Assembly (NCBI GenBank): GCA_016209205.1
Contig: JACQWQ010000071.1
Location: forward strand, 46,409-110,408
From: Chloroflexota bacterium
GTDB taxonomy: Bacteria > Chloroflexota > Anaerolineae > UBA4142 > SHND01
DNA: 64,000 nucleotides
Reading direction: 5' to 3'
The notes under the pieces were generated by a model that was given only the letters and a program-made list of their open reading frames with translations, made no database searches and was not told where the DNA came from. This document shows positions 9,332 to 17,976 of the stretch, in pieces. Position numbers and translations under genes: made by a program. Within the stretch, counting starts at the first letter, position 1. The number at the start of each line of letters is the position of its first letter.

Positions 9332-10489
9332 CTAATGCCCATACGGGTCCGCTGCATCGCGCAAGCCGTCGCCGACGATATTAAACGCCAGCACCGCCAG
9401 AATCACGAACAAACCGGGGATCAAGAGCCACGGCGCGAGCGCAATCGTCTGAAGATTTTGCGCTTCCTGCAACAACACGCCCCAACTGATCGCAGGGGGA
9501 CGAATGCCCAAGCCCAAGAAACTCAACGACGTTTCATTGATAATCATCACCGGGATCGCGAGCGTGCTCGTGGCGATGATGTGACTCATGAACGCGGGCA
9601 CCATATGGCGCGTGATGATGCGCCAGCGGCTGCAACCGGCGAGTTCAGCCGCGAGAACGAAATCCTCTTCCCGCAGCGACAAAAATCGCCCGCGCACTTC
9701 GCGCCCCAGCGTCGTCCAGCCGACCAACGCGAGAATGATGGTAATTGCCAAAAAGACCTGGTCGGGACGCCAGTCCTGCGGCAGCGCGGCGGTCATCGCG
9801 AGCCAGATCGGAATCGTCGGCAGCGATTGCAATAGTTCGATCAGGCGTTGAATGATCAGATCGAGCCAGCCCCCAAAATAACCAGAGACGCCGCCCAGAA
9901 CGACGCCGAGCACCACGCTGAGTGCGACCGCGACCAAACCGACCGTCATCGAGGTGCGCGTGCCGTACATCAGCCGCGACCATTGATCGCGCCCCAGGCG
10001 ATCGGTGCCGAGCAAGAAAACCTTGGCGTCGGCGTCTTGACTTCCAGAGCCAAAGAGGTGAATGTCCGTCTCGAAAATTCCGAGAACCTTGTACGGATAG
10101 CCTCTTACGAACAAGTGGAGGGGCACTTGTTTCGTCGCGTCCACTTGCCATTCCATTTTCAAGGTGACTGCATTGCGCTTACCGACAATCGCGGGAGCCC
10201 ACGGACTGATCCGCGCGCCGTCGAGGAGATGGATGCCTTGAATGGGGATGAACGAGAGTTTTGCGTCGGTCGCTTCGGGATCGTACGTCGCAAAGAAATC
10301 AGGAACCAGCACGACGAGGTAAAACAGTATCAACACGCCTGCGCTGAACAACGCGAGGTGATGTTTGCGAAAGCGCCACCAAACCAGTTTCCAGTTCGAC
10401 GCCACCGAGACGCGCTCTTCGGCGACGGATTTCACGACCTGGTCCAGGGGTAGAACGACGGGATTGGCGTTTGCCATGGGTTCACGCAT
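9332..10489 (-). CDS. ABC transporter permease (OppC/DppC type)
   Basis: The 385-residue inner-membrane permease has an N-terminal OppC domain (transmembrane segment near residues 45-68), then about 110 extracytoplasmic residues, then the BPD transport core with five predicted helices. The EAA-loop is around REEDFVLAAELAGCS. The extracytoplasmic loop is longer than usual. The start overlaps the upstream permease stop by 8 bp. It pairs with the OppB-type permease to form the channel. Confidence 0.88.
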   Translation of the reverse strand: MREPMANANPVVLPLDQVVKSVAEERVSVASNWKLVWWRFRKHHLALFSAGVLILFYLVVLVPDFFATYDPEATDAKLSFIPIQGIHLLDGARISPWAPAIVGKRNAVTLKMEWQVDATKQVPLHLFVRGYPYKVLGIFETDIHLFGSGSQDADAKVFLLGTDRLGRDQWSRLMYGTRTSMTVGLVAVALSVVLGVVLGGVSGYFGGWLDLIIQRLIELLQSLPTIPIWLAMTAALPQDWRPDQVFLAITIILALVGWTTLGREVRGRFLSLREEDFVLAAELAGCSRWRIITRHMVPAFMSHIIATSTLAIPVMIINETSLSFLGLGIRPPAISWGVLLQEAQNLQTIALAPWLLIPGLFVILAVLAFNIVGDGLRDAADPYGH

Positions 10490-11471
10490 TTTCCATGCGG
10501 ATTCGGGGATCGAGCCAGGCGAGCAGGATGTCCGAGATGAGCGTGCCGATGATCGTGAGAAAACAATAGATCAGCAGGATGCTGCCGGCGAGATACATAT
10601 CTTGCTGAACCAGCGCGCGCAGCAGCATGGGACCGATGTTGGGCAGATTCATCACCGTGGCGACGATGAGACTGCCCGAGAATAATTGCGGCAGGTACCA
10701 CCCAATCGTGCTGACCAGCGGATTGATCGCGAGGCGCACCGGGTATTTTAGCACCAACCGCCACTCGGACAAGCCCCGAGCGCGTGCGGCGACCACGTAG
10801 GGCTTGTTCAGTTCGTCGAGCAAATTCGCGCGCATGACCCGCATCAAGCGCGCGGTCCCCGCGATGCCGAGAATAATCATCGGCAGCCAGATGTGCTGAA
10901 GCAAATCAATGAACCGCGCCAGGCTCCACGGGGCTTGCTCGTATTCGCGCGAGAACAGCCCGGTCACACTGACGCCGAAACTGGAAAACGCCACCCACAT
11001 CAAAATCAGCGCGAGCATAAAGTTGGGCGTCGCCACGCCGATATAGTTGAGCAAAGTAAAGACGTAATCGAGAATCGAGTTCTGATGCGTCGCGGAATAA
11101 ATCCCCGCCGGAATCGCGATCACCCACGTAAACACAAACGCGAACAGCGCGAGCAAAACGGTCAGCAGCAACCGTTCGCCGATCAACTCCATGTTCGGAC
11201 GCTGGTATTCGAGCGACAAGCCGAGATCGCCTCTGCCTAGACCCTCCATCCAACGGATGTACTGAACGTGGAACGGTTGATCAAGCCCGAACTGCTTGGT
11301 CAACGCGTCCACTTGCGCCTGATCCACCGATGAGCCGGAGGAAGCGAGCGTCGCGAGATAACTCGTGAGAAAATCGCCGGGCGGCGCTTGCACGAGCAAA
11401 AAGACGACGACGGAAAAGACAAAGAGCAAAAGCGGCAAGAGAAGCAGACGTTGCAAGATGAAGCGAAGCAC
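10482..11471 (-). CDS. ABC transporter permease (OppB/DppB type)
   Basis: The 329-residue permease begins with the typical LRFILQRLLLL anchor and ends WLDPRIRMENA. About six transmembrane helices and the EAA-loop (KPYVVAARARGLSE) are visible. GTG at 11469-11471 is preferred because GGGGAG lies about 8 bp upstream and the family normally starts at this anchor. An upstream GTG at 11495 would place part of the octamer repeat in the protein. It is the first permease after the binding protein. Confidence 0.87.
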   Translation of the reverse strand: MLRFILQRLLLLPLLLFVFSVVVFLLVQAPPGDFLTSYLATLASSGSSVDQAQVDALTKQFGLDQPFHVQYIRWMEGLGRGDLGLSLEYQRPNMELIGERLLLTVLLALFAFVFTWVIAIPAGIYSATHQNSILDYVFTLLNYIGVATPNFMLALILMWVAFSSFGVSVTGLFSREYEQAPWSLARFIDLLQHIWLPMIILGIAGTARLMRVMRANLLDELNKPYVVAARARGLSEWRLVLKYPVRLAINPLVSTIGWYLPQLFSGSLIVATVMNLPNIGPMLLRALVQQDMYLAGSILLIYCFLTIIGTLISDILLAWLDPRIRMENA

Positions 11472-11493
11472 GTACTGGACTCCCCAGGGAAAC

Positions 11494-11580
11494 ACATAGA
11501 CACATAGACAGGTAAACAGGTAGGCAAGCGCTTGTCTACTTGTTTCCGCCCGAACACCGTTCGGGAGTCTACCTGTCTAC
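11494..11580. repeat. Octamer array with inverted partner
   Basis: 8-bp units (ACATAGAC twice, AGGTAAAC, AGGTAGGC) at 11494-11525 are followed by pyrimidine-rich partners (TGTCTACT, TGTTTCCG, TCTACCTGTCTAC), giving a hairpin between the binding-protein and permease genes. The period-8 words resemble those at 26264-26355. Confidence 0.6.
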
Positions 11581-11591
11581 GTGTTGTGAAC

Positions 11592-13619
11592 TTACTTTTT
11601 GTAGAACCACTGCTCCGGGCGCGAGTTGCCGGGCGTGCGCAGCGGCCAGTCCTTGCCCAACTTGGTTGGGATGTTGCGCATGTTCGCGTTCACCACGCAC
11701 ACACCCTGATCCAGCGGGGTCAAACCGATGGTGCCGATCTCGAACATATTGTCCACCCAGATCTTGAAGATCTCCTGGGCGATCTTGGCTTGTTCGTCGG
11801 GCCCGACCGTTTTGCCCTTGTCAATCAACTCGACAATCTTTTTGATTTCGGGCAAGGGTTCCATTCCTTCTTTTCCACCGGTGTCGTACCACTGCTTGTT
11901 GAGCGGACCCAAGGTGATGTTGCCCGCGAGAATCGTGCGAACATCATACTTGGGATTGCCGGTAAAGGGAAAGCCGGCGGTGTCCTGATTCCAGATTTCC
12001 GCTTGCAGGTCGTTGGACGCGCGCAATTGGAAGTGGAGCGAGCGTTCGCGCACCTGGACGTTCGTCTTGATGCCGACCTTCTCCCAATCCTTCGCGATCA
12101 ACTGCGCGACGTCGGGCCAAGGTCCGAACACGGGGACAACGGACAGTTCAACCACGATGCGCTTGGTGGCGCCGGGATAGAGCCGGAATCCTTCCGCGTC
12201 TTTCTTGTCCAAGCCGAGTTTATCCAGCATGGCGTTGGCTTCGTCGGGCTTGTACTCGGTATACTTTTTGGCGTACTCATCGCCGGGATAATACGGGTGC
12301 CCCGGCGCGGCAACACCTTGCCGCGGCTCACCGAGTCCCAGGAACGCCGATTCCTGAATCTCCTGGCGGTTGATCGCGTACGATAGCGCGATGCGGAAAT
12401 CCTTTTCGCGCAGCAACTTGCCCAGGTCCTCGTCTTTGGCGTACGTCAGGTTGAAAAAGACTTCCGCGTCGCCGCCCCCGAAAGCGGGCCACGTGATGAC
12501 GCGAATTTTGCCGGTCTTGAGTTCGTTTTCCTTGAACAGCGGGTAACTCAACAAGTTGATATGCCGTTCTTGTTGGTCGAGCTCACCCGCGAGCGCGGCG
12601 GCGGTCAACGCCTGCGCGTCGGCAAAGAACTTGAACTGCACTTCGTCAATGTACGGCAGTTGATTGCCTTCCTGGTCCACACCCACAAAGTACGGATTGC
12701 GGCGCAAGGTGAACACTTCTTCGCTGATGCGATTGACCGGCATCCACGCCGCCATCACCGGGCGTTCGGGATTTTCCGGCGGGCTTTGCTTGTTGGCAAA
12801 GAGTTCCGTCCACGTCTTGAATTTCGCTTCGGTCGCCATCTTGGCGAGGTCTTCTTGCTTGGCGTAGGCGGCGTGGAACTGTTTCAAGTACTTGGACGGC
12901 AAGAATACCGCATACTGGCGGTCGCCATTGTCCTTGTTCGCGAGCTCCAGCGGGAAGGTCGTGTTCGCGTTGTTGTACGTCCACGTCACGGTGTAATCGT
13001 CAACCTTCTGGACCTGGACCGTCGAGCCATCCTTGTTCTTCATCCACGTCGGGATGGACGGCGTAATGTCCTTGTTCAGGAGCACATCGTTGTACCAGAA
13101 CAAGATGTCGTCCGCCGTGAACGGGTCGCCGTTCGACCATTTCGCGCCCTTGCGTAGTTTGACCGTCCACGTCTTGAAATCGGACGAGGGCGTCAAGCTC
13201 TCGGCGTAGTGGGGCACCACTTTGCTTCCATCGGGCGAAAAGCGGACGAGCGCATCATACACCACGCGCACATAGTTGTTGAAATCGGATGGACCGAGAA
13301 AGCCGCGCCGCCACACCCCGCCATAAGTACCGATGCTCTCGACCGTTTCGATGACGAGGGGATTTTCGGGCAAGCGCTGATCGACCGGCGGCAACGTGCC
13401 GGCTTTGACCTGTTCCGCCAACTGCGGCGCTTCTTTGTACTTGGATGCGGGCGCGGCGGTTGGCGCGGGGGGCTGCGTTGGCGCGGGGGGCTGCGTTGCG
13501 GCGGGCGCCGTCGGCGGCACGGGCTGGCTCGGCGCCGGCGTGGGCGCGGCGCACGCGGTCGCAATTATTGCCAGGAGCGCAACGCCCGCGCATAATCGAA
13601 AGAACCACTTGGCATTCAT
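11592..13619 (-). CDS. Extracellular solute-binding lipoprotein, family 5
   Basis: The 675-residue lipoprotein has a signal peptide (residues 1-22) and a probable lipidated Cys23 (ATAC). A Pro/Thr/Ala-rich tether follows to about residue 58, then a family-5 periplasmic binding domain (WTVKLRKGAKWSNGDPFTADD is the diagnostic signature). It should capture the substrate outside the membrane and deliver it to the OppBC channel. Family 5 binds peptides, nickel or oligosaccharides; the operon context favours an oligosaccharide. The stop is followed by the octamer repeat, then the permease gene. Confidence 0.88.
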   Translation of the reverse strand: MNAKWFFRLCAGVALLAIIATACAAPTPAPSQPVPPTAPAATQPPAPTQPPAPTAAPASKYKEAPQLAEQVKAGTLPPVDQRLPENPLVIETVESIGTYGGVWRRGFLGPSDFNNYVRVVYDALVRFSPDGSKVVPHYAESLTPSSDFKTWTVKLRKGAKWSNGDPFTADDILFWYNDVLLNKDITPSIPTWMKNKDGSTVQVQKVDDYTVTWTYNNANTTFPLELANKDNGDRQYAVFLPSKYLKQFHAAYAKQEDLAKMATEAKFKTWTELFANKQSPPENPERPVMAAWMPVNRISEEVFTLRRNPYFVGVDQEGNQLPYIDEVQFKFFADAQALTAAALAGELDQQERHINLLSYPLFKENELKTGKIRVITWPAFGGGDAEVFFNLTYAKDEDLGKLLREKDFRIALSYAINRQEIQESAFLGLGEPRQGVAAPGHPYYPGDEYAKKYTEYKPDEANAMLDKLGLDKKDAEGFRLYPGATKRIVVELSVVPVFGPWPDVAQLIAKDWEKVGIKTNVQVRERSLHFQLRASNDLQAEIWNQDTAGFPFTGNPKYDVRTILAGNITLGPLNKQWYDTGGKEGMEPLPEIKKIVELIDKGKTVGPDEQAKIAQEIFKIWVDNMFEIGTIGLTPLDQGVCVVNANMRNIPTKLGKDWPLRTPGNSRPEQWFYKK

Positions 13620-13655
13620 GGATTCTCCTCCTTGTCTTGAAGACGAATTGATCTG

Positions 13656-14003
13656 TTAGGGGTTGTCGTGCTGCTCAATCGAACTGGGGCGACTCACCTC
13701 CTTTCCTTCCGTCGCGACACGAAACGTGACTGTCCCGCCGTCGGTATAACGCTGTGGATCGAGACACTGCACGTATGCCGCGCCATCTTGTCCAGCGATG
13801 CCCAACTCGCGCGGCGCGAGGCCGCGACTGAGCGGGACATAGTACGGATTGAGCGATTGCAGCGCATGCATGCACACCGCGCATTCGCTCACGAGTTTGT
13901 AGCCGTCGGCGATGGTGAAGGTATCACCCACGCGATAGACCGGGCAGTGACCTTGAATCTCGACGACCCGAACCGTCAGTTTTCTATGCGACGGGTTACT
14001 CAT
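13656..14003 (-). CDS. TIGR04076-type small protein
   Basis: The 115-residue protein begins MSNPSHRKLTVRVVEIQGHC. It shows the pattern of the TIGR04076 family: a short beta strand, GHCPVYRVGDTF, then paired cysteines (CAVC) and a C-terminal Cys (VQCLDP). Biochemical function is unknown; the cysteines may bind metal. ATG overlaps the AGE epimerase stop as ATGA, with a GGGGAGG ribosome site directly before it. The much longer in-frame open stretch upstream lies inside the AGE gene and is rejected. Confidence 0.65.
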   Translation of the reverse strand: MSNPSHRKLTVRVVEIQGHCPVYRVGDTFTIADGYKLVSECAVCMHALQSLNPYYVPLSRGLAPRELGIAGQDGAAYVQCLDPQRYTDGGTVTFRVATEGKEVSRPSSIEQHDNP

Positions 14004-15172
14004 CCTCCCCTCTCCAATTCTTCCAGGATACCGATACTGTAAATGAGCGCCCGCGCCAGGTGAAAGGGGTCTTTGACCGGCAGCGCAATCGTCGCATTCA
14101 GTTTGTTGCCGTGGCGATCCAGGTTCTGAGTCCACTCGCCGTACTGTGCGACCGGAAAGTGGCTGAACGCGTAATCGTTCACGTGCTGGAACCATTCGAG
14201 ACACCACGCTTGTTTCGAGATCGAGTACGCCAGCAGCAGCGCATAGAGCGCTTCCGTGTGAGGCCACCAGATTTTCGTGTCGGCATTCTTTTCCCAGAAC
14301 GAACCTTCCGCCGCGCGCGCGAGAACGATGCCGCCGTACTCTTGATCCCATCCCAACTCGAGATGCCACCGGATCACGTCAAGGGCTTGGCGAATGCGCG
14401 CGGCGTTGTTCTGGCGCTGGAAAAGGTGAATCATAAACCACATGGATTCGATGGCGTGCCCGGGATTCACGACGCGACCGGGGGGCGCGTCCATCAGCGC
14501 GTCGTCGAGCCGCACGAATTCGAACAGCCGCTGGCGTTCGGGGCGCAGAAACACATCCATCACCTGATTCGCGTGAGCCAGACCGGCGCGGATGATTTCA
14601 GGGTCGTTCAAATGGCGTCCCAATTCGTCGAACACGAGCGCAAAAATCATTGAAATGCCGTGCGCTTTCAGCCCCGGTGGAATTGGCAGTGGATGCGTTT
14701 GGTACGAACCGGGACGCGCGAGTCTCTGGCGCGCCGTCGCGTACGTTTCGCGCGCGCGTGCGATTGCTTCCGAATTCCCCGTCGCCCGCGCAAACTCGGT
14801 GAAACCATAGATGGCAAAGGCATCGCAGTAAATGCTCGTCGCGCCGTCCAGGCGCGGCGTGCCGTCTGGGGCGAGGCAAAACAGCCACTCGCCCTTTTCG
14901 TTTCGCCCCCAGCGTTTGATGAAATTGAAAATGTGGGCTGCCACGTCCAGCCATTCCTGGCGCGGCTCGATTTTGTTATAGAGCGCGGAGAACGTCCACA
15001 CCGCGCGCAGCTGCGACCAGACGTATTTGTCTTGGCTCAGAACCTTGCCGTCGTCCGCCAGACAAGTGTTGATTCCGCCGTTCTTCCAATCAATGCCGTA
15101 TTTCATCCAGAACGGCACCACGCGGTCAAGGAGTTCGGCGCGGTATTGGGTTAGCAATGCGGGAGAATCCAT
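14000..15172 (-). CDS. AGE-family (N-acylglucosamine 2-epimerase / cellobiose epimerase-like) sugar epimerase
   Basis: The 390-residue (alpha/alpha)6-barrel protein matches the AGE superfamily. Conserved stretches include GGINTCLADDG near the N terminus, NPGHAIESMW (active-site His) and WWPHTEALYALLLAY (second His). Members epimerise GlcNAc to ManNAc or interconvert aldoses at C2; the exact substrate is not readable from sequence. The ATG shares its A with the cupin TGA (TGATG), and a TTG one codon upstream is a weaker choice. Context suggests it handles a GlcNAc-type or uronate-derived sugar. Confidence 0.78.
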   Translation of the reverse strand: MDSPALLTQYRAELLDRVVPFWMKYGIDWKNGGINTCLADDGKVLSQDKYVWSQLRAVWTFSALYNKIEPRQEWLDVAAHIFNFIKRWGRNEKGEWLFCLAPDGTPRLDGATSIYCDAFAIYGFTEFARATGNSEAIARARETYATARQRLARPGSYQTHPLPIPPGLKAHGISMIFALVFDELGRHLNDPEIIRAGLAHANQVMDVFLRPERQRLFEFVRLDDALMDAPPGRVVNPGHAIESMWFMIHLFQRQNNAARIRQALDVIRWHLELGWDQEYGGIVLARAAEGSFWEKNADTKIWWPHTEALYALLLAYSISKQAWCLEWFQHVNDYAFSHFPVAQYGEWTQNLDRHGNKLNATIALPVKDPFHLARALIYSIGILEELERGG

Positions 15173-15675
15173 CAATCCCCCAAACGCACCTTGTCAAACT
15201 CCCACCCTTGCGCCGCGCACACCGCGCGTACGTGCGCGTCCCAGGTCGGCTCATCTTTCGGTCTGCCCTCGACGAAGCAATCAACGCTCAAGTAACGCAG
15301 TGCCTGCTCCCCTTCGCACTGAATTCGATGGAGCGTGTGGGGCGGGATTCGCACGACATCGCCGGGCGTGACCCGGAACGATTGATGATTCTCTCCGATG
15401 TAAAGTGTGCCCGCACCTTCCAGCACATAGAAAATCTGCTCGGTGTCGTGATGCGCGTGCAAGGGGGGCGATTCGCCCGGCTCGAGTACGACGATGAACA
15501 CCTCGGACGCTTCGGCGTCCGCGCGATCTATCACGAGGTCGTTGACGTGCGTGGGAAATCGGTAACGGATGGCATCCTGAGTACTGAAAACGTACTGAGT
15601 CAAGAGCAACTCCAAATCCAAGGCAGAAGGATGAAGAGAGATCACGGTTTTCATCCTTCTGCCTTCATCCTTCAT
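15172..15675 (-). CDS. Cupin-domain protein
   Basis: The protein has up to 167 residues with one cupin barrel. The metal motif HAHHDTEQIFYVLEGAG gives three His/Glu ligands, and a second His lies in PPHTLHRIQC. Cupins of this type are sugar isomerases, lyases or sensors. The annotated ATG overlaps the upstream stop as ATGA. The first 20 or so residues (KDEGRRMKTVISLHPSALD) come from a palindromic heptamer repeat, so the true start may be the internal methionine or later. The third gene after lacI. Confidence 0.65.
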   Translation of the reverse strand: MKDEGRRMKTVISLHPSALDLELLLTQYVFSTQDAIRYRFPTHVNDLVIDRADAEASEVFIVVLEPGESPPLHAHHDTEQIFYVLEGAGTLYIGENHQSFRVTPGDVVRIPPHTLHRIQCEGEQALRYLSVDCFVEGRPKDEPTWDAHVRAVCAAQGWEFDKVRLGD

Positions 15676-15677
15676 CC
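15620..15677. repeat. Palindromic heptamer array at cupin start
   Basis: Four 7-mers (TTCATCC, TTCTGCC, TTCATCC, TTCATCC) occupy 15650-15677, and 15620-15635 is the exact reverse complement of 15650-15665 (16 bp, 14-nt loop). The array covers the URO-D stop, the cupin start codon and the first cupin codons. Confidence 0.75.
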
Positions 15678-16691
15678 TTTGCTTGTTGCGCGCACCAAGG
15701 CATCAATCGCCTCCGCCGGCGTTCCTGGACTCACGCCGCCACCTGCCGAGAGAATCAAGCCCCGTCCGCCGGTTTTGCGAATACACTCGCGCGCGTATTG
15801 CTCGACTTGCGCGGACGTCCCTTCTGCCATCACGGTGTACGGCGGGACATTGCCCATCAACGCGATGCCCGGCATGGCGGCTTGCACCGTCTCGATGTCC
15901 ATCACGTGGCTAAAGTTGAACACATCGAAACCGAGCGATGCGAACGGCTTGACGAGGTGCATACACGGCGTGTCGTTGTGATAGACTCGAATAAGCCCGT
16001 CGAACTCGGCAAAGATGCGCGCAAAGAGGGGGCGCGCGAATTGCTCAAACATCGCGGGCGAAATCATTCCGACGAGGTCATCGAGCAGCAGAATGCCTTC
16101 CGGCTGGCGCAGGGTGTCGAGCTGCGCGCGCAGGAACGCGATGACGGTCGTCGTGACCGTGTCGAGAAAACGCGTGATGGCCTCCGGCTCCATCGCGAGC
16201 GCGAGCATCAAACCCGTTGCGCCGAGGATCCAATTCGCGACGGCAAAGGGTCCGCGCGCGGCAACCATCTTGAGGTGAATGCCCTCGGCGCGCCCGCGCG
16301 CTTCGAGATTGGCATAGCGTTGCAAGACGAGGGGCATCAAGCCATGCTCGTGCGGATCTGGCGGAGCGATGTCCGCGAGCGCCGCGAGTCCGCCGGGCGT
16401 TGGCTCAATCGAAGGCGGACGGTCGTGATGCCACATCACGCGCGCGCCGAAGGCGGACGGTTCCGCCGCCATGCCATACTCGATCCAAAAGCCGGGAATC
16501 CATGCCACCTCGGGAAAGCGTTCCAGCAAGTCCAGGTTGATCCGCAGCCATTCGTCCTCGCGCAAAAAATAATCGAGCGTGTCAATGCCGGTGTAGCCGG
16601 GCAGCCACGGACTGTCCACGATCAACGCGACCGGGACGCGATCGGTAGTTCCGCCGCGCGCGACCGTTGCGAAACGTTGCCAGGGTGTCAT
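15672..16691 (-). CDS. Uroporphyrinogen decarboxylase-like (URO-D fold) protein
   Basis: The 339-residue URO-D superfamily member has MTPWQRFATVARGGTTDRVPVAL at its start (the usual R-x-P-hydrophobic pattern), VYHNDTPCMHL in the metal region and LSAGGGVSPGTPAEAIDAL near the end. The latter resembles methylcobamide:CoM-type methyltransferases, with Cys as a possible zinc ligand. No corrinoid protein is encoded nearby, so a methyl-transfer role is only a possibility. It is ATGA-coupled to lacI and to the cupin. Confidence 0.7.
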   Translation of the reverse strand: MTPWQRFATVARGGTTDRVPVALIVDSPWLPGYTGIDTLDYFLREDEWLRINLDLLERFPEVAWIPGFWIEYGMAAEPSAFGARVMWHHDRPPSIEPTPGGLAALADIAPPDPHEHGLMPLVLQRYANLEARGRAEGIHLKMVAARGPFAVANWILGATGLMLALAMEPEAITRFLDTVTTTVIAFLRAQLDTLRQPEGILLLDDLVGMISPAMFEQFARPLFARIFAEFDGLIRVYHNDTPCMHLVKPFASLGFDVFNFSHVMDIETVQAAMPGIALMGNVPPYTVMAEGTSAQVEQYARECIRKTGGRGLILSAGGGVSPGTPAEAIDALVRATSKG

Positions 16692-17725
16692 CGTTCATTG
16701 CCCACGTTACACGGCGCGGTGGATTCGCGCACGATCAGCGGACTTTCAAGCAGCGTATAGCCGGCGCCCAGAAGCGCTTGCCTAGTGATCATCTGCTCGA
16801 GCATTTGCATGGCGAGTTTACCCATTCGATATTTCGGCTGCGCGATGGTCGTGAGCGGCGGGTTGGCGTGGGCGGCCATGGCGATGTCGTCAAAGCCGAC
16901 AACAGAGATATCTTCTGGCACGCGCAGACGGTGCACGCGGATGGCGTGGAGCGCGCCGAGTGCCATAATGTCGTTGTACGCGAGCGCTGCCGTCGGACGC
17001 TCCGCTTCCGGCAACGCGAGCAGTGCGCTCATCGCTTGGAACGCGCCGCTCACATTCGGAAAACTCGCGGGGCACCATTCATCGCGCAGAACCACGCCCG
17101 CCTCTTTGAGCGCGGTCTCAATGCCGCGCCGCCGGCGTTGCGATGCTTCCGACGCCGCCGGACCGGCGAGATAGGCGATGCGGGTGTGGTTGAGACTGAG
17201 CAGATGTCGCGCGGCGCGATAGGTCGCATTTTCAAAATCAACGAGGATGCAGGGAATCGCCGGGTGTGTGATGTTGCGATTGAGGACGATCATCGGCACG
17301 CCGTGTTGCTCGCGGAATGAAATCAAATCGGCATCGGAGAGACGCGCCGCGGCGAGGATGATTCCATCAATGGGCTTGGTCAAGGACAAGCGCAAGAGTT
17401 GTTCTTCGCGCTGAACATCTTCGGCTGAATCAAGCAAGAGGATCATCATGCCGTTGGACGCGGCTTGGTCTTGAATGCCGCGCAGCATCTCGGCAAAGTA
17501 CGGATTGAGGAGGTCGGGAATCAGAACGGCGACGACATTGTGGAAGGCGACGGGCTTGAATTGCTTGGTTTCGTAGCCGAGCGCGGACATGGAGGCAAGC
17601 ACACGCGCGCGCACCTTCTCGCGGACCGGGGCATTGTTGTGAATGACGCGAGAAACGGTCGCGGGGGAAACCTGCGCGTGTCGCGCAACGTCGAGCAACT
17701 TGGGGCGAACGGTGTCTTTGCCCAA
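16688..17725 (-). CDS. LacI-family transcriptional repressor
   Basis: The 345-residue regulator has an N-terminal LacI helix-turn-helix (LLDVARHAQVSPATVSRVIH, residues 10-29), a hinge helix and a periplasmic-binding-protein-like effector domain (residues 60-335). The start is TTG, supported by AAAGGG 7 bp upstream. It is the first gene of the sugar-acid operon and likely senses a sugar or sugar acid from the pathway. A strong promoter and an 18-bp palindrome lie just upstream, which suggests autoregulation. Confidence 0.9.
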   Translation of the reverse strand: MGKDTVRPKLLDVARHAQVSPATVSRVIHNNAPVREKVRARVLASMSALGYETKQFKPVAFHNVVAVLIPDLLNPYFAEMLRGIQDQAASNGMMILLLDSAEDVQREEQLLRLSLTKPIDGIILAAARLSDADLISFREQHGVPMIVLNRNITHPAIPCILVDFENATYRAARHLLSLNHTRIAYLAGPAASEASQRRRRGIETALKEAGVVLRDEWCPASFPNVSGAFQAMSALLALPEAERPTAALAYNDIMALGALHAIRVHRLRVPEDISVVGFDDIAMAAHANPPLTTIAQPKYRMGKLAMQMLEQMITRQALLGAGYTLLESPLIVRESTAPCNVGNER

Positions 17726-17776
17726 AGAACTACCCTTTCGTTCAGAGACAGGAGCAATGCACTGACCACCAGGCAG

Positions 17777-17794
17777 TTCAGAAAGATTTCTGAA
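17777..17794. promoter_or_regulatory. Candidate LacI-type operator
   Basis: The perfect 18-bp palindrome TTCAGAAAGATTTCTGAA (arms of 8 with a GA centre) lies between the predicted promoter and the lacI TTG. The position, about 30 bp past the likely transcription start, fits autorepression by roadblock. LacI-family sites usually have a CG centre, so assignment is tentative. Confidence 0.5.
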
Positions 17795-17827
17795 AATGGC
17801 GAAAAAGTGGGGAGAAAATCCATCAAT

Positions 17828-17856
17828 AAGATACTCTGATCCTGGAAAAATGTCAA
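17828..17856 (-). promoter_or_regulatory. Sigma70-type promoter for the lacI-led operon
   Basis: On the minus strand, TTGACA (17856-17851) is separated by exactly 17 bp from TATCTT (17833-17828). It is about 100 bp upstream of the lacI start and upstream of the 18-bp palindrome. Confidence 0.6.
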
Positions 17857-17976
17857 TGCCGGGCGAGCATACCGGGCGAGTATCGCCTGGTTCAGTGGGT
17901 GTTCGTCCTTACTCATTATTGACACTGTTGGCGAAGTCGGTGCGGCTGAAAGCGGCGATGATCTTCGTTTCGGCCA

